From the NCBI GenBank assembly GCA_963839925.1, contig CAWIWV010000001.1, forward strand, positions 930,001 to 994,000: DNA of 64,000 nucleotides, written 5' to 3'. The notes under the pieces are model-generated. The model did no database searches, was not told the DNA's origin, and was given only the letters and a program-made list of their open reading frames with translations. The position numbers and the translations under genes are program-made. Shown here piece after piece: positions 7,996-16,588 of this stretch (position 1 is its first letter; the number at the start of each line of letters is the position of its first letter). The stretch comes from Bog-756 sp963839925. Its GTDB lineage: Bacteria > Actinomycetota > Acidimicrobiia > Acidimicrobiales > RAAP-2.

Positions 7996-9555
7996 TCAGT
8001 CGAGATGGGCCCGCATCGCGGCTATTCGAGCCACCGCGTCGCGCGGTGCGATCCGACCGGTGCCGACTCGCGAGACCCGAGCCACGTTCGCCAGCCAAGG
8101 TGACGGCTGGCGCTCCACCTTCTGACCTCGACCCATCGTGCGGACCCGCGCCCACGAACAGTGAAGCTCACGTGAAGCGCGAGTCAACGCGACATAGAGC
8201 AACCGTCGCTCTTCCTCGCGTGCGTCGCCGGACTCCGCGTAGATGATCGGCACGTAGCCGTCCTCGAGACCGATGACGGCGACGGAGTCCCACTCGAGTC
8301 CCTTCGATCGATGGAAGGTCGCCAAGGTGACCGCATCGACCTCCGGCTTGCTGGCGCCCGCACCCCCATGAGGATCAGGGGCCGTCTGGCAGGGGATACC
8401 CGTCCGTTCGAGCACGCCGCGTACGACGTGCAACTGGTCGTTGGTGCGGGCGAGCACCGCCAGGTCCGACCACCCCAGACCCTCCGCCGAGCGCTGGGAC
8501 AGGAGGGCGACGACTCCTTCAGCCTCGGCGGTGTCGTCCTCGTAGGCGGTCACCACCGGCATCACCCCGGCGGGCGCTCCCGAACGAGGGGGCGTGACGA
8601 GCGACGGGCCGAGGGCGGCCGAGGCCGCCGCCACGATCTGCGGGCTCGACCGGTGATTCTGGTCGAGGCGCACGACCTCCAAGGTAGGCACATGGAGGTG
8701 CAGGCGATCCAGGAGGCGAGGATCGGCACCGTTCCATCCGTAGATGGCCTGGTTGGGGTCGCCGACCACGCAGAGGTCTTGCTCGGGGCCGAGTAGAGCC
8801 AGGATCAGGCGGAACTGCGCTGGGTTCACGTCCTGGAATTCGTCGACCGACAGATGTCGGTACCGCCAGCGCACCCGTTCCGCGAACTCGACATCGTCGT
8901 GGACGAGATCGGCGGCGCGCAGGAGGACGTCGTCGAGGTCGAGCGTGTTCTTACGCCGAAGGGTCTCTTCGTAGGACTCGAAGACGTCGACGACCTGGTC
9001 GATCGTGACGACAGCCGGCCGGCCGGCGAGCTCGGCCGCTGCGCCGTAGGAGGCGGAATCGAGGCAGTGCGCCTTGGCCCACCCGATTTCGACATCGATG
9101 GCCGACGCCAGCGCCGGGTCGCCGGTGATCGTGGTCAGCATTCGGTACCGACGCTCGGCGATCGCGGGAGCCGGACGTCCCGCGTCGGCAGCACTTCGTC
9201 GGAGCATGGTGAGCGCCAGCTGGTGGAGGGTGCCGGCACGGACCCCGGGGCTCGGAGGGGTCCCCGGTTGTGCCGGGACGGAGACGGTCACCCCGTAGGA
9301 GCGGAGCCGGTGACGCAACTCGCGGGAGGCTTTGCGGGTGAAGGTGCAGATGAGGGTGTGGTCGGCCTCCGCGGTGCCGTTCTGGATGCGGGTGGCGGCC
9401 CGGAGGGTCAGCACCCTGGTCTTTCCGGAACCGGCCCCTGCGATGATGCACAGGGCGCGGGCTTCGGCGTCCACCGCCACTCGCTGGCTTTCGGTGAGCC
9501 CGGCCAGGTCGCGGACGAAGAGGCTGCCGTCCCCTGTCGTCTCCAATGGTTCCAC
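7996..9555 (-). CDS. Compact UvrD/PcrA-like superfamily I helicase
   Basis: The protein has 519 residues and all SF1A helicase motifs: L-T-E-S-Q-R (Q motif), I-A-G-A-G-S-G-K-T (Walker A), V-D-E-F-Q-D-V-N (II), V-G-D-P-N-Q-A-I-Y-G-W (III), D-Q-N-H-R-S (IV), T-F-H-R-S-K-G-L-E-W (V) and L-Y-V-A-L-T-R-A (VI). At about 520 residues it is 150-200 shorter than UvrD or PcrA, mainly because the 2B region and C-terminal tail are small. A role in repair or plasmid/replication-fork processing is inferred. The GTG at 9555 sits eight bases after a TAGCCT box; upstream in-frame sequence is antisense to the neighbouring hydrolase. Confidence 0.88.
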   Translation of the reverse strand: MEPLETTGDGSLFVRDLAGLTESQRVAVDAEARALCIIAGAGSGKTRVLTLRAATRIQNGTAEADHTLICTFTRKASRELRHRLRSYGVTVSVPAQPGTPPSPGVRAGTLHQLALTMLRRSAADAGRPAPAIAERRYRMLTTITGDPALASAIDVEIGWAKAHCLDSASYGAAAELAGRPAVVTIDQVVDVFESYEETLRRKNTLDLDDVLLRAADLVHDDVEFAERVRWRYRHLSVDEFQDVNPAQFRLILALLGPEQDLCVVGDPNQAIYGWNGADPRLLDRLHLHVPTLEVVRLDQNHRSSPQIVAAASAALGPSLVTPPRSGAPAGVMPVVTAYEDDTAEAEGVVALLSQRSAEGLGWSDLAVLARTNDQLHVVRGVLERTGIPCQTAPDPHGGAGASKPEVDAVTLATFHRSKGLEWDSVAVIGLEDGYVPIIYAESGDAREEERRLLYVALTRASRELHCSWARVRTMGRGQKVERQPSPWLANVARVSRVGTGRIAPRDAVARIAAMRAHLD

Positions 9556-9563
9556 CGGTTGGG

Positions 9564-9569
9564 AGGCTA
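9564..9569 (-). promoter_or_regulatory. -10 box TAGCCT of the helicase gene
   Basis: TAGCCT (minus strand) ends eight bases before the GTG at 9555. It lies only four bases from the divergent box at 9574-9579, so the two promoters overlap back to back. Confidence 0.45.
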
Positions 9570-9573
9570 TCGG

Positions 9574-9579
9574 TAGGGT
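9574..9579 (+). promoter_or_regulatory. -10 box TAGGGT of the hydrolase gene
   Basis: TAGGGT ends six bases before the GTG at 9586, again pointing to a leaderless transcript. Confidence 0.45.
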
Positions 9580-9585
9580 GTACCG

Positions 9586-10380
9586 GTGCTGAAGACCTTC
9601 GCCGGCGGCCGCCTGTTCGGCGGGACCTGGGGGTCGGGGGTGCCCACCGTCCTGGCACTTCATGGCTGGCGACGGACCCACGCCGACTTCGCCGGAGTGT
9701 TCGATCCCGGGGACCCGGGAACGGCCGGTGTCGATGCGGTCGCCGTCGACCTGTTCGGGTTCGGGGCCACGCCGCCACCGCCTGAGGCGTGGGGCACCGA
9801 GGAGTACGCGCGCAACCTCCTGCCTCTGTTCGACGAGGCCGGGACGCTCGCCGAGCGGATCGTCGTCGTCGGGCACTCCTTCGGTGGTCGGGTGGCTGTT
9901 CGGCTCGCCACCATGGTGCCGGACAGGATCGAGCGGATGGTGCTGTGCGGGGTGCCCCTTCTCGACCGGTCGGATCGTCGGGTCCGCCCCGCCCGTGCCT
10001 TCCGGATTGCCCGCCGGCTCAACCGGGTCGGCCTGATCGGTGACGATCGGATGGAGGAGATGAGGAACCGGTACGGGTCGGCCGACTACCGGGCGGCAAG
10101 CGGCGTCATGCGCGACGTCCTCGTCAAGTTGCTGGCCGAGCGGTACGACGATGCGTTGCCCCGGATCGGCTGCCCGGTCGAGCTCCTCTGGGGCGAACAG
10201 GACAGCGAGGTGCCGGTGGAGGTGGCGGAACGGGCACAGGCGATCCTTCCGAAGGCGATGTTGCGGGTCCTGCCCGACGTCGGTCACCTCCTCCCGACCG
10301 AGTCACCTTCCGAACTGCGTCGGGCCGTGCTCGGGCAGGCGAGCACCGCGGACGACGGCCCGGCGGCCGGGTCGCGTTGA
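9586..10380 (+). CDS. Alpha/beta hydrolase
   Basis: A 264-residue alpha/beta hydrolase: oxyanion strand V-L-A-L-H-G-W-R-R-T, nucleophile elbow V-V-G-H-S-F-G-G-R (Ser), and a late strand D-V-G-H-L-L-P-T-E with the catalytic His. L-L-W-G-E-Q-D-S-E-V-P holds the acidic residue. The substrate is unknown. It opens a run of plus-strand genes and its stop overlaps the next gene's start (TTGA), so translation of the Mur-ligase-like protein is probably coupled to it. Confidence 0.88.
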   Translation: MLKTFAGGRLFGGTWGSGVPTVLALHGWRRTHADFAGVFDPGDPGTAGVDAVAVDLFGFGATPPPPEAWGTEEYARNLLPLFDEAGTLAERIVVVGHSFGGRVAVRLATMVPDRIERMVLCGVPLLDRSDRRVRPARAFRIARRLNRVGLIGDDRMEEMRNRYGSADYRAASGVMRDVLVKLLAERYDDALPRIGCPVELLWGEQDSEVPVEVAERAQAILPKAMLRVLPDVGHLLPTESPSELRRAVLGQASTADDGPAAGSR

Positions 10381-12011
10381 GCGCGACCGGCCGAATGGGA
10401 CAGATCGACGCGGTCGACCTCTCCCGATTCCACCACGGAACGGCCTGGGTCACCGTCGGCTGTTGTGTGGCGGCGTGCGTGCCGGCCGGCATGCGATGGT
10501 TGCGAGTCGCGCAGCGTGAGCACTATCTGGCCGGGTCGGTTGCCCGGTTCGCCGGTCGCTGGTGGCGATCGACAGCGGCCAACGTCTCCTTGGCCGTCGC
10601 CGCGCTGGTCGCCGCGGTCGTATCGATTCGGTGGCCCCTCGCCGGAGTGGTCGTGGCAGCAGTCGTCGTCGCGGGTCCGCTCGGACTCTCGTTGCGGGGG
10701 AGATCGGCGTCGCTGGTCTGGACTCGGCGCCTGATCAGGCTGGCGGTCATCTGGGGGCTGCTCGAAGTCGTGGTGGTCGTCGCAGGCGTGATCAGTGGGC
10801 TCGCTTCGGTCCTCGCGGTGGTCGCCGTGCTGGCAGTCCCGTTGTTGGTCGACGCCGCCTGTGCGATCGCCTCCCCCCTGGAGTATTCGTTGTCCGCGCA
10901 TTTCATCGACGATGCCTCCGACCGTCTGCGTCGGGTCGCTCCCAAAGTGGTGGCAGTGACCGGCTCCTACGGGAAGACGTCCACCAAGGGGCACATCGCA
11001 TTCCTGACGAGGCCCGACTTCACCGTGATGGCGACCCCGGCGAGCTTCAACAACCGGGCCGGCCTGGCTCGGGCGGTGAACGAGCAACTGGCCGACGGCA
11101 CGGAGGTGGTCGTCGCCGAGATGGGAACCTACGGTCCCGGGGAGATCGCCGATCTCTGTCGCTGGTGCCCTCCCGACATCGCGATGATCACCGCGATCGG
11201 GCCGGTCCACCTCGAGCGGTTCGGATCGGAGGATCGGATCGTCGAGGCGAAAGCAGAGATCCTCGAACCGGCCCGCGACGTGGTGCTCCCGATCGACGAT
11301 CCGCGCCTTGCGGCGCTGGCCGATCGGGCCGAATCGCAGGGCAAGCGGGTGCTCCGTTGTTCGACCACCGACCGGTCCGCCGACGTCTGCGTCCTCAGCG
11401 ACCATGCCGCGCATCAGATGACCGTGCTCGTCCACGGCACGGTGGTCGCAGAAGGAGTGGAGCTACCCGTCGGTGTGCAACCGCTCAATCTGGCCTGTGC
11501 CATCGGCGGGGCCCTCGCGCTCGGGGTGGACCCGGGCAGCGTCGGCGACCGGCTGGGGAAGCTTCCGCCGGTCCAGCACCGGCTCCAAGCGGTGCGATCG
11601 GACTCGGGCGTCGCCATCCTGGACGACACCTACAACTCGAACCCTGCGGGCGCCTCCGCGGCGTTGCGCGCCCTGGCATTGGCGAGAGCGGACGGCGATC
11701 CGGGATCCGACCACGGGGGCCGCCCGCGCCGGTCGGTGGTGGTCACCCCCGGGATGGTCGAGCTCGGGGAGCGCCAGTTCGACGAGAACCGCCGGTTCGG
11801 CGCCGCGATCGCATCGGTTGCGTCCGACCTGGTCGTCGTCGGACGAACCAACCGGGAAGCGCTCCTGGAGGGCGCCGGCTCGGTGGTCGGGTCCGGGCTC
11901 CGGATCGTCGTGCTCCCGCACCGCGAGGAGGCGGTCGAGTGGGTGCGCGGGCAGATGGAACCTGGTGACGTCGTGCTGTACGAGAACGATCTGCCCGACC
12001 ACTACCCTTGA
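10377..12011 (+). CDS. Membrane-anchored Mur-ligase-like protein (MurF-related)
   Basis: The protein has 544 residues. The first about 165 form several hydrophobic helices (A-A-L-V-A-A-V-V-S-I, V-V-V-A-A-V-V-V-A-G-P, L-E-V-V-V-V-V-A-G-V-I-S-G-L) and replace the UDP-binding domain of normal MurF. Then come the ATPase domain (V-A-V-T-G-S-Y-G-K-T-S-T-K, A-E-M-G-T-Y, I-T-A-I-G-P-V-H-L-E-R-F-G-S) and the C-terminal Mur-ligase domain (L-D-D-T-Y-N-S-N-P). MurF adds D-Ala-D-Ala to UDP-MurNAc-tripeptide; lack of the UDP domain suggests another, possibly lipid-linked, substrate. The next gene is a Ddl-like ligase. An ATG at 10395 is an alternative start. Confidence 0.8.
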   Translation: MSATGRMGQIDAVDLSRFHHGTAWVTVGCCVAACVPAGMRWLRVAQREHYLAGSVARFAGRWWRSTAANVSLAVAALVAAVVSIRWPLAGVVVAAVVVAGPLGLSLRGRSASLVWTRRLIRLAVIWGLLEVVVVVAGVISGLASVLAVVAVLAVPLLVDAACAIASPLEYSLSAHFIDDASDRLRRVAPKVVAVTGSYGKTSTKGHIAFLTRPDFTVMATPASFNNRAGLARAVNEQLADGTEVVVAEMGTYGPGEIADLCRWCPPDIAMITAIGPVHLERFGSEDRIVEAKAEILEPARDVVLPIDDPRLAALADRAESQGKRVLRCSTTDRSADVCVLSDHAAHQMTVLVHGTVVAEGVELPVGVQPLNLACAIGGALALGVDPGSVGDRLGKLPPVQHRLQAVRSDSGVAILDDTYNSNPAGASAALRALALARADGDPGSDHGGRPRRSVVVTPGMVELGERQFDENRRFGAAIASVASDLVVVGRTNREALLEGAGSVVGSGLRIVVLPHREEAVEWVRGQMEPGDVVLYENDLPDHYP

Positions 12012-12102
12012 GGGCTCGGGCCTTGCCGGCTCGAGTTGTCGACCCGGGCGAGGACCAAACGGCCGGGACCGAGCTGTTACCGATCGGAGGAGCCAACCAA
12101 CC

Positions 12103-13221
12103 GTGCCCGAGGTAGCTGTCATCTTCGGAGGTCCGTCTCCCGAGCACGACGTGAGCGTCCTGACCGGACTCCAGGCGACCCGAGGTCTGACCGGCGGCGG
12201 CAGAGGGTCGGCGACAGTCCGGGGGCTCTTCTGGTCCAAGGCGGGGGACTGGTACGAGGTGGACCCCGGGCTCGAGGCCGACGCGTTCGTCGAGGGTGTT
12301 CCCCGTGGAGCGAAGAAGCTCGTGTTCACCGCCGCCCGGGGGGGCGGGTTCGCCGAGCCTGGCAGTCGCCTCGGAAGAGCGCGGACACTCGATCTCGATG
12401 CCGCGCTGGTGTGCTGTCACGGTGGACCTGGCGAGGACGGGACCCTCCAGGCGGCGCTCGACCTCGCCGGCATCAGGTACTCGGGTCCGTCGGTTGCCGG
12501 CGCGGCGCTCGGCATGGACAAGCTGGCGTTCGGTTCGGTGGTGGCGGGTGACGGACTTCCGACCTTGCCCCGCTCCTTGTTGACCTCCGAGTCGGACCCG
12601 CCGTCCTTCGAGGGGCCCTACATCGTGAAGCCTCGATTCGGTGGTTCGTCCATCGGCATCGATGTCGTCCAGGACTTCCAAACCGCGGTCGCCCGTCTCG
12701 GAGCGAACAATCATCTTCGCAGCGGCGCGGTGATCGAGCCCTATCGGCCCGAGTTGAGCGACCTCCAGTTGGCGGTCCGCACCTGGCCGACGCTCCAGAT
12801 CTCTGCGGTCGAACGGCCGATCCGCAGCTCGAGCTCCGCCGACATCCTCGACTATCGCGACAAGTACGTGGCAGGAGAGGGCATGGTCGGAGCTCCCCGC
12901 GAGCTCCCTGCGCGGATCCCGTCCGAACTCGAGAAGAGCCTGCGCAACGCGGCGGAGCGCATCTGTGCGCTGGCTCAGGTGCGGGGCGTGGCTCGGATCG
13001 ACTTCCTCTCGGACGGGTCCACGTTCGTGGTCAACGAGATCAACACGGTGCCCGGTTCGCTGGCCCGCTACCTGTGGGTGTCGCCGGCACTGCCTTTCTC
13101 CGAACTGCTCGACGACCTCCTCGACGAGGCCCGGCAGCGGGCCACCCACCTCTACACCGCGGCGGGGGCCGACGGTTCGGTGCTCGCTTCGGCCGGCTCG
13201 ATCGCTGCCAAGCTGGGCTGA
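12103..13221 (+). CDS. Divergent D-Ala-D-Ala-ligase-like ATP-grasp protein
   Basis: A 372-residue ATP-grasp ligase of Ddl type. Visible are V-I-F-G-G-P-S-P-E-H-D-V-S (N-terminal substrate loop), C-H-G-G-P-G-E-D-G-T-L-Q, G-P-S-V-A-G-A-A-L-G-M-D-K, V-K-P-R-F-G-G-S-S-I-G-I and V-N-E-I-N-T-V-P-G-S-L. Ddl joins two D-alanines with ATP. The region after N-E-I-N-T-V-P-G differs from the usual F-T-x-x-S-M-Y-P, so the second substrate may differ. GTG start with GGAGGAG ten bases upstream. It follows the Mur-ligase-like gene by 91 bases and is likely its functional partner. Confidence 0.82.
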   Translation: MPEVAVIFGGPSPEHDVSVLTGLQATRGLTGGGRGSATVRGLFWSKAGDWYEVDPGLEADAFVEGVPRGAKKLVFTAARGGGFAEPGSRLGRARTLDLDAALVCCHGGPGEDGTLQAALDLAGIRYSGPSVAGAALGMDKLAFGSVVAGDGLPTLPRSLLTSESDPPSFEGPYIVKPRFGGSSIGIDVVQDFQTAVARLGANNHLRSGAVIEPYRPELSDLQLAVRTWPTLQISAVERPIRSSSSADILDYRDKYVAGEGMVGAPRELPARIPSELEKSLRNAAERICALAQVRGVARIDFLSDGSTFVVNEINTVPGSLARYLWVSPALPFSELLDDLLDEARQRATHLYTAAGADGSVLASAGSIAAKLG

Positions 13222-13226
13222 AGCTC

Positions 13227-13801
13227 TTGGCCGGTCGCAGGCTCGAGCTCCTGCCCGGCGAGGCGGTTCTGGTCGAGCTCCGACCGCACTGGTCGTTCCT
13301 TTCGGGTCCACTCTTCGCATCGTTGGCCGCCATCGCGGTGGGAGTCACCTTGGACCTCGCCATTCCCCATACCTCCGTCCAGCTGCACTGGGTCGAAGGA
13401 GCGGTGGTGGCGCTGCCCTGCGCGTGGTTGGCGCTTCGCTTCGTCCGGTGGCGGAGGACCACCCTTGTGTTGACCGATCGGCGGTTGGTCGAGCGGTGGG
13501 GTGTGTTGGTGCGCCGGCAGGCCGAGACGGCCCTTGCGGACATCGCAGCGGTCACCGCGGTGCAGACCTTCTTGCGCAGGATCGTCGGTACCGGCCGGCT
13601 CGAGCTCGATATCCGCGGGGACGACGAGATCCGCTGGCTCGACGACGTCCGCAAGCCCGACATCGTGAAGCGTGTGATCGACCGGCGGATTCCCACCTCG
13701 TTCGGGCCCTTCCCAGGCTCCGGCGCCGACCCGTATCCCGGGAGCGGATTCGGGCCCTATGCGGGGCCGTCTCCGGGATCGGAGCGCGCGCGTCGGGATG
13801 A
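13227..13801 (+). CDS. PH-domain (YdbS-like) membrane protein, C terminus disturbed
   Basis: From a TTG just after the Ddl stop the frame encodes L-L-P-G-E-x-V-L-V-E-L-R-P-H-W-S, two hydrophobic helices (residues about 28-65) and a bacterial PH domain (T-L-V-L-T-D-R-R-L-V-E-R-W-G-V-L-V-R-R, A-V-Q-T-F-L-R-R-I-V-G-T-G). Such proteins sit in the membrane and have unknown roles. In the given sequence the frame has no stop until 14333, running through galK antisense. Adding one base between about 13760 and 13798 brings it to TGA at 13799-13801 after about 191 residues, which is the end given here. Confidence 0.65.
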
Positions 13802-14892
13802 TCGCGTGTCGGCTCGGTGCGCATCGCCACCGTGCCGTCGCTCGCCTCGACCCTCCACGCCGGCGTCCCGAGTGACGAAGGGTCGATCGCTCCTGGTTGG
13901 CAGAGCGCGACCACGCACCCGCCGAAGCCGGCACCGGTCATCCACGCTCCGAAGGTTCCGGGAAGACCGACGAGCATCTTCACCAGGGCGTCGAGTTCAG
14001 GGGTCGAGACCTCGAAGTCGTCGGCGAGGCTCTGGTGACTCTCGATCATCAGGGCACCCGCTGCCGCCAGGTCGCCTGCGGACAACGCGGCAGCACACTC
14101 GCGCACCCGGCGGCACTCCGATACGACGTGCCGCGCCCGTCTCCGCAGGAGCGGATCGCGGAGCCCAGCGAGGTCCGACGGCGCGGCGGCGCCGAGTGGC
14201 CCGATCCTGGCCGCTGCCGCTTCGCACTCGGCAACCCGGAGCGCGTACCAGGAGGACGCAAGCGTGCGGGGCAGTCCCGAGTGGACGACCACGGTGTCGA
14301 CGCCGTCCGGGATCGGGACTTCTCGATAGGTGAGTGAGTCGAACTCGATCAACAGCGCGAACCCACGCTTCCCACCCGCGCACACCAGGGGGTCCATCGC
14401 TCCCACCGGAATGCCACAGCGGTGCTCCGCCTCCTGACACAGACGAGCCACGCCCGCGGGATCGCTCGTCACCCCGAACAGCTCGGCGAGGGCCACGCAG
14501 AGCGCGGCACTCGAGGAGAGGCCCGAGCCGATCGGCAGGTCCGAGTCGATGACGACGGTGCCGCCCGAGTCCGGTCTGGCCAACGCGACCATCGCCCCGA
14601 CCAGCCGGGCCCAGTCGGGCGACATGCCCGAAAGATCCTCCGGACCCCCGGGGAGGTCGAGCGGGATCGTCACTGTCTCATCGAATTCCTTCGAGGTGAC
14701 GACGAGTTCCTGCGCGGCGGACGGCGTCAGCTCCGCGGTCACTCCGAGGTCGATCGCGAATGGGAGGGCGAGGCCTCGGTTGTAGTCGGTGTGGTCGCCG
14801 ATCAGGTTGACCCTTCCAGGTCCCCTGACCCTTCTCCTTCGTGGCACCAGCCGATCCTCCGAGGCGACCCAGGTGACCGGTCGGCGATTCAT
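13757..14892 (-). CDS. galK: Galactokinase
   Basis: A GHMP kinase of about 378 residues. It contains the galactokinase signature G-R-V-N-L-I-G-D-H-T-D-Y-N-R-G, the ATP loop P-I-G-S-G-L-S-S-S-A-A-L and motif 3 M-T-G-A-G-F-G-G-C-V-V-A-L. It phosphorylates galactose at C1 in the Leloir pathway; galT and galE are not in the window. As given, the frame runs on to 13552 with about 68 unrelated residues antisense to the PH-domain gene. The same missing base that repairs that gene gives galK a TAG at 13757-13759, the end used here. No clear ribosome site precedes the ATG. Confidence 0.85.
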
Positions 14893-14991
14893 CCGACCGG
14901 CGCGCCGAGGCTAGATGCATTTGACCCCCGGGGCTGTCGGGGGCCACCATCCGAGCGTGACGTTTTCAGAGATGACATCTGCAGGTGCACG

Positions 14992-16136
14992 ATGAGTGGA
15001 CCCCTCACCGGAGTCAAGATCGTCGAGTTGGCCGGGCTCGGACCGGCGCCGTTCGCAGGGATGATGCTTGCGGACGCGGGGGCGGACATCGTGCGGGTGG
15101 ACCGGTTCGAGCGCGCCACCTACCCCCCTCATTCAGAGGCTCACGTCGACCTGATGAACCGCGGTCGACGCTCCGTCGCCATGGACCTCAAGCATCCCGA
15201 AGCGGTCGACCTGGTGCTCCGATTGGTCGAGGGTGCCGATGGTCTGATGGAAGGCTTCCGCCCGGGCGTCGCGGAGCGGCTCGGACTCGGACCCGAGGTC
15301 TGCCTGGCCCGCAATCCCAAGTTGGTCTACGGCCGGATGACCGGTTGGGGCCAGGACGGCCCGATGGCATCGGCGGCGGGTCACGATATCGACTACATCG
15401 CATTGGCCGGCGCCCTCGAGCCGATCGGGCGAGCCGGCGATCGACCGGTGCCCCCACTCAATCTGGTGGGAGACTTCGGGGGCGGTGGAATGCTGCTCGC
15501 CTTCGGAATGGTCGCCGCGATGATCCACCGCGTGAGACGGGGGAGGGCCAGGTCGTCGATGCTGCGATGGTGGATGGGGCGGCCTCGTTGCTGACGATGA
15601 CCTTCACCCTGAAGGCGGCCGGCATGTGGTCAGGTCCCCGCGGGACCAACCTGTTGGACACCGGCGCCCATTTCTACGAGGTCTACGAGACCGCCGACGG
15701 TGGATATATCGCGGTCGGCGCGATCGAACCTCAGTTCTACGCAGAGTTGGTCAGGCTCCTCGGACTCGAGCTCGACGAGCTACCGCCCCAGATGGATCGC
15801 GACACGTGGCCTGCAATGAAGGAGCGGTTTGCGGCGCTGTTCGCCGAGAAGAGCCGCTCGGAGTGGGAGACGATCTTCGACGGCAAGGACGCCTGTGCCG
15901 CCCCGGTGCTGTCCCCGTCCGAAGCCGCCGAGTACCCACACAACCGTCATCGCAAGACGTTCACCGAAGTGGCGGGGGTGGTGCAGCCGTCACCGTCGCC
16001 TCGCTTCACTCGCACCCCGGGGGCGATCCGTCGGCCGCCGCCCAATCCGGGGCAGCACGCCGACGAGGTGCTGACCGAGTGGGGCCTGAGCGCTGAGGAG
16101 ATCGCGAGCCTGCGAACGTCGGCTGCCATTCGCTAG
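14992..16136 (+). pseudogene. Class III CoA-transferase, frameshifted
   Basis: A CaiB/BaiF-type CoA-transferase (alpha-methylacyl-CoA racemase group), split over two frames. The first part (MSGPLTGVKIVELAGLGPAP, A-G-M-M-L-A-D-x-G-A-D-I-V-R-V-D-R, V-Y-G-R-M-T-G-W-G-Q-D-G-P) reads to about 15533. The second (E-T-G-E-G-Q-V-V-D-A-A-M-V-D-G-A-A-S through S-L-R-T-S-A-A-I-R) continues in the preceding frame to the TAA-like end at 16136. One base added near 15531-15534 restores about 381 residues, the normal length. Both halves are well conserved, so a sequence error or a very recent mutation is more likely than old decay. Confidence 0.85.
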
Positions 16137-16146
16137 GCGAGTCGCT

Positions 16147-16152
16147 TATAGT
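16147..16152 (+). promoter_or_regulatory. -10 box TATAGT of the MarR gene
   Basis: TATAGT ends ten bases before the ATG at 16163 and is the closest match to a consensus -10 in this part of the window. Confidence 0.5.
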
Positions 16153-16162
16153 CCACTCGGCT

Positions 16163-16498
16163 ATGGCTGACGACGCCACCGACGCCGAGTTCCCGATCCC
16201 AGCGCTGCTTCGCCACGCCCGCGGCGCGTTCTCCCGCTCCATACGCGCGGAACTGCGGGAGGTGGACTGCGAGGATCTTCCACTCAACGGGCCGTACATC
16301 CTCGGTGGAATGGCAAACCAGGAGGTCGCCCATTCGCAGCTCCTTCGCGAGCTGGGGCTCTCCAAACGGGCGGCAGGTCAGCTGACGGACACCCTGGTTG
16401 TGCGCGGCTACCTGACCAGGGAGGCGGATCCTTCGGATCCGCGAAAGATGACCGTCCAGCTGACCGAGCGAGGTCGTGCCGCGGCCTCGTCGAACTGA
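16163..16498 (+). CDS. MarR-family transcriptional regulator, C-terminal helix out of frame
   Basis: The 111 residues hold a complete winged helix-turn-helix: A-H-S-Q-L-L-R-E-L-G-L-S-K-R-A-A-G-Q-L (recognition helix region), then V-V-R-G-Y-L-T-R-E-A-D-P-S-D-P-R-K-M wing and L-T-E-R-G-R-A-A. The dimerising C-terminal helix is missing in this frame, but the next-lower frame continues with V-E-L-I-A-I-K-E-E-L-E-D-E and a TGA at 16567-16569. One added base near 16480-16489 would give about 135 residues, normal for MarR. The likely targets are its own promoter or the adjacent hydrolase gene; this is inferred from position. Confidence 0.75.
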   Translation: MADDATDAEFPIPALLRHARGAFSRSIRAELREVDCEDLPLNGPYILGGMANQEVAHSQLLRELGLSKRAAGQLTDTLVVRGYLTREADPSDPRKMTVQLTERGRAAASSN

Positions 16499-16588
16499 TC
16501 GCGATCAAAGAGGAGCTCGAGGACGAGTCCGTATTCGGAAGTCCGAGCGATGACGCCGAAGGCTCGTGACTCAGGAGAGCTGAGAGAG

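Noticed and set aside
9556..10287. N-terminal extension of the helicase
   Set aside because: Antisense to the alpha/beta hydrolase; the helicase Q motif begins only after 9555.
13801..14333. C-terminal extension of the PH-domain protein
   Set aside because: It is pure antisense of galK and disappears when one base is added at about 13760-13798.
15528..15545. Programmed -1 ribosomal frameshift in the CoA-transferase
   Set aside because: No slippery heptamer or downstream pseudoknot was recognised, and the family is not known for it.
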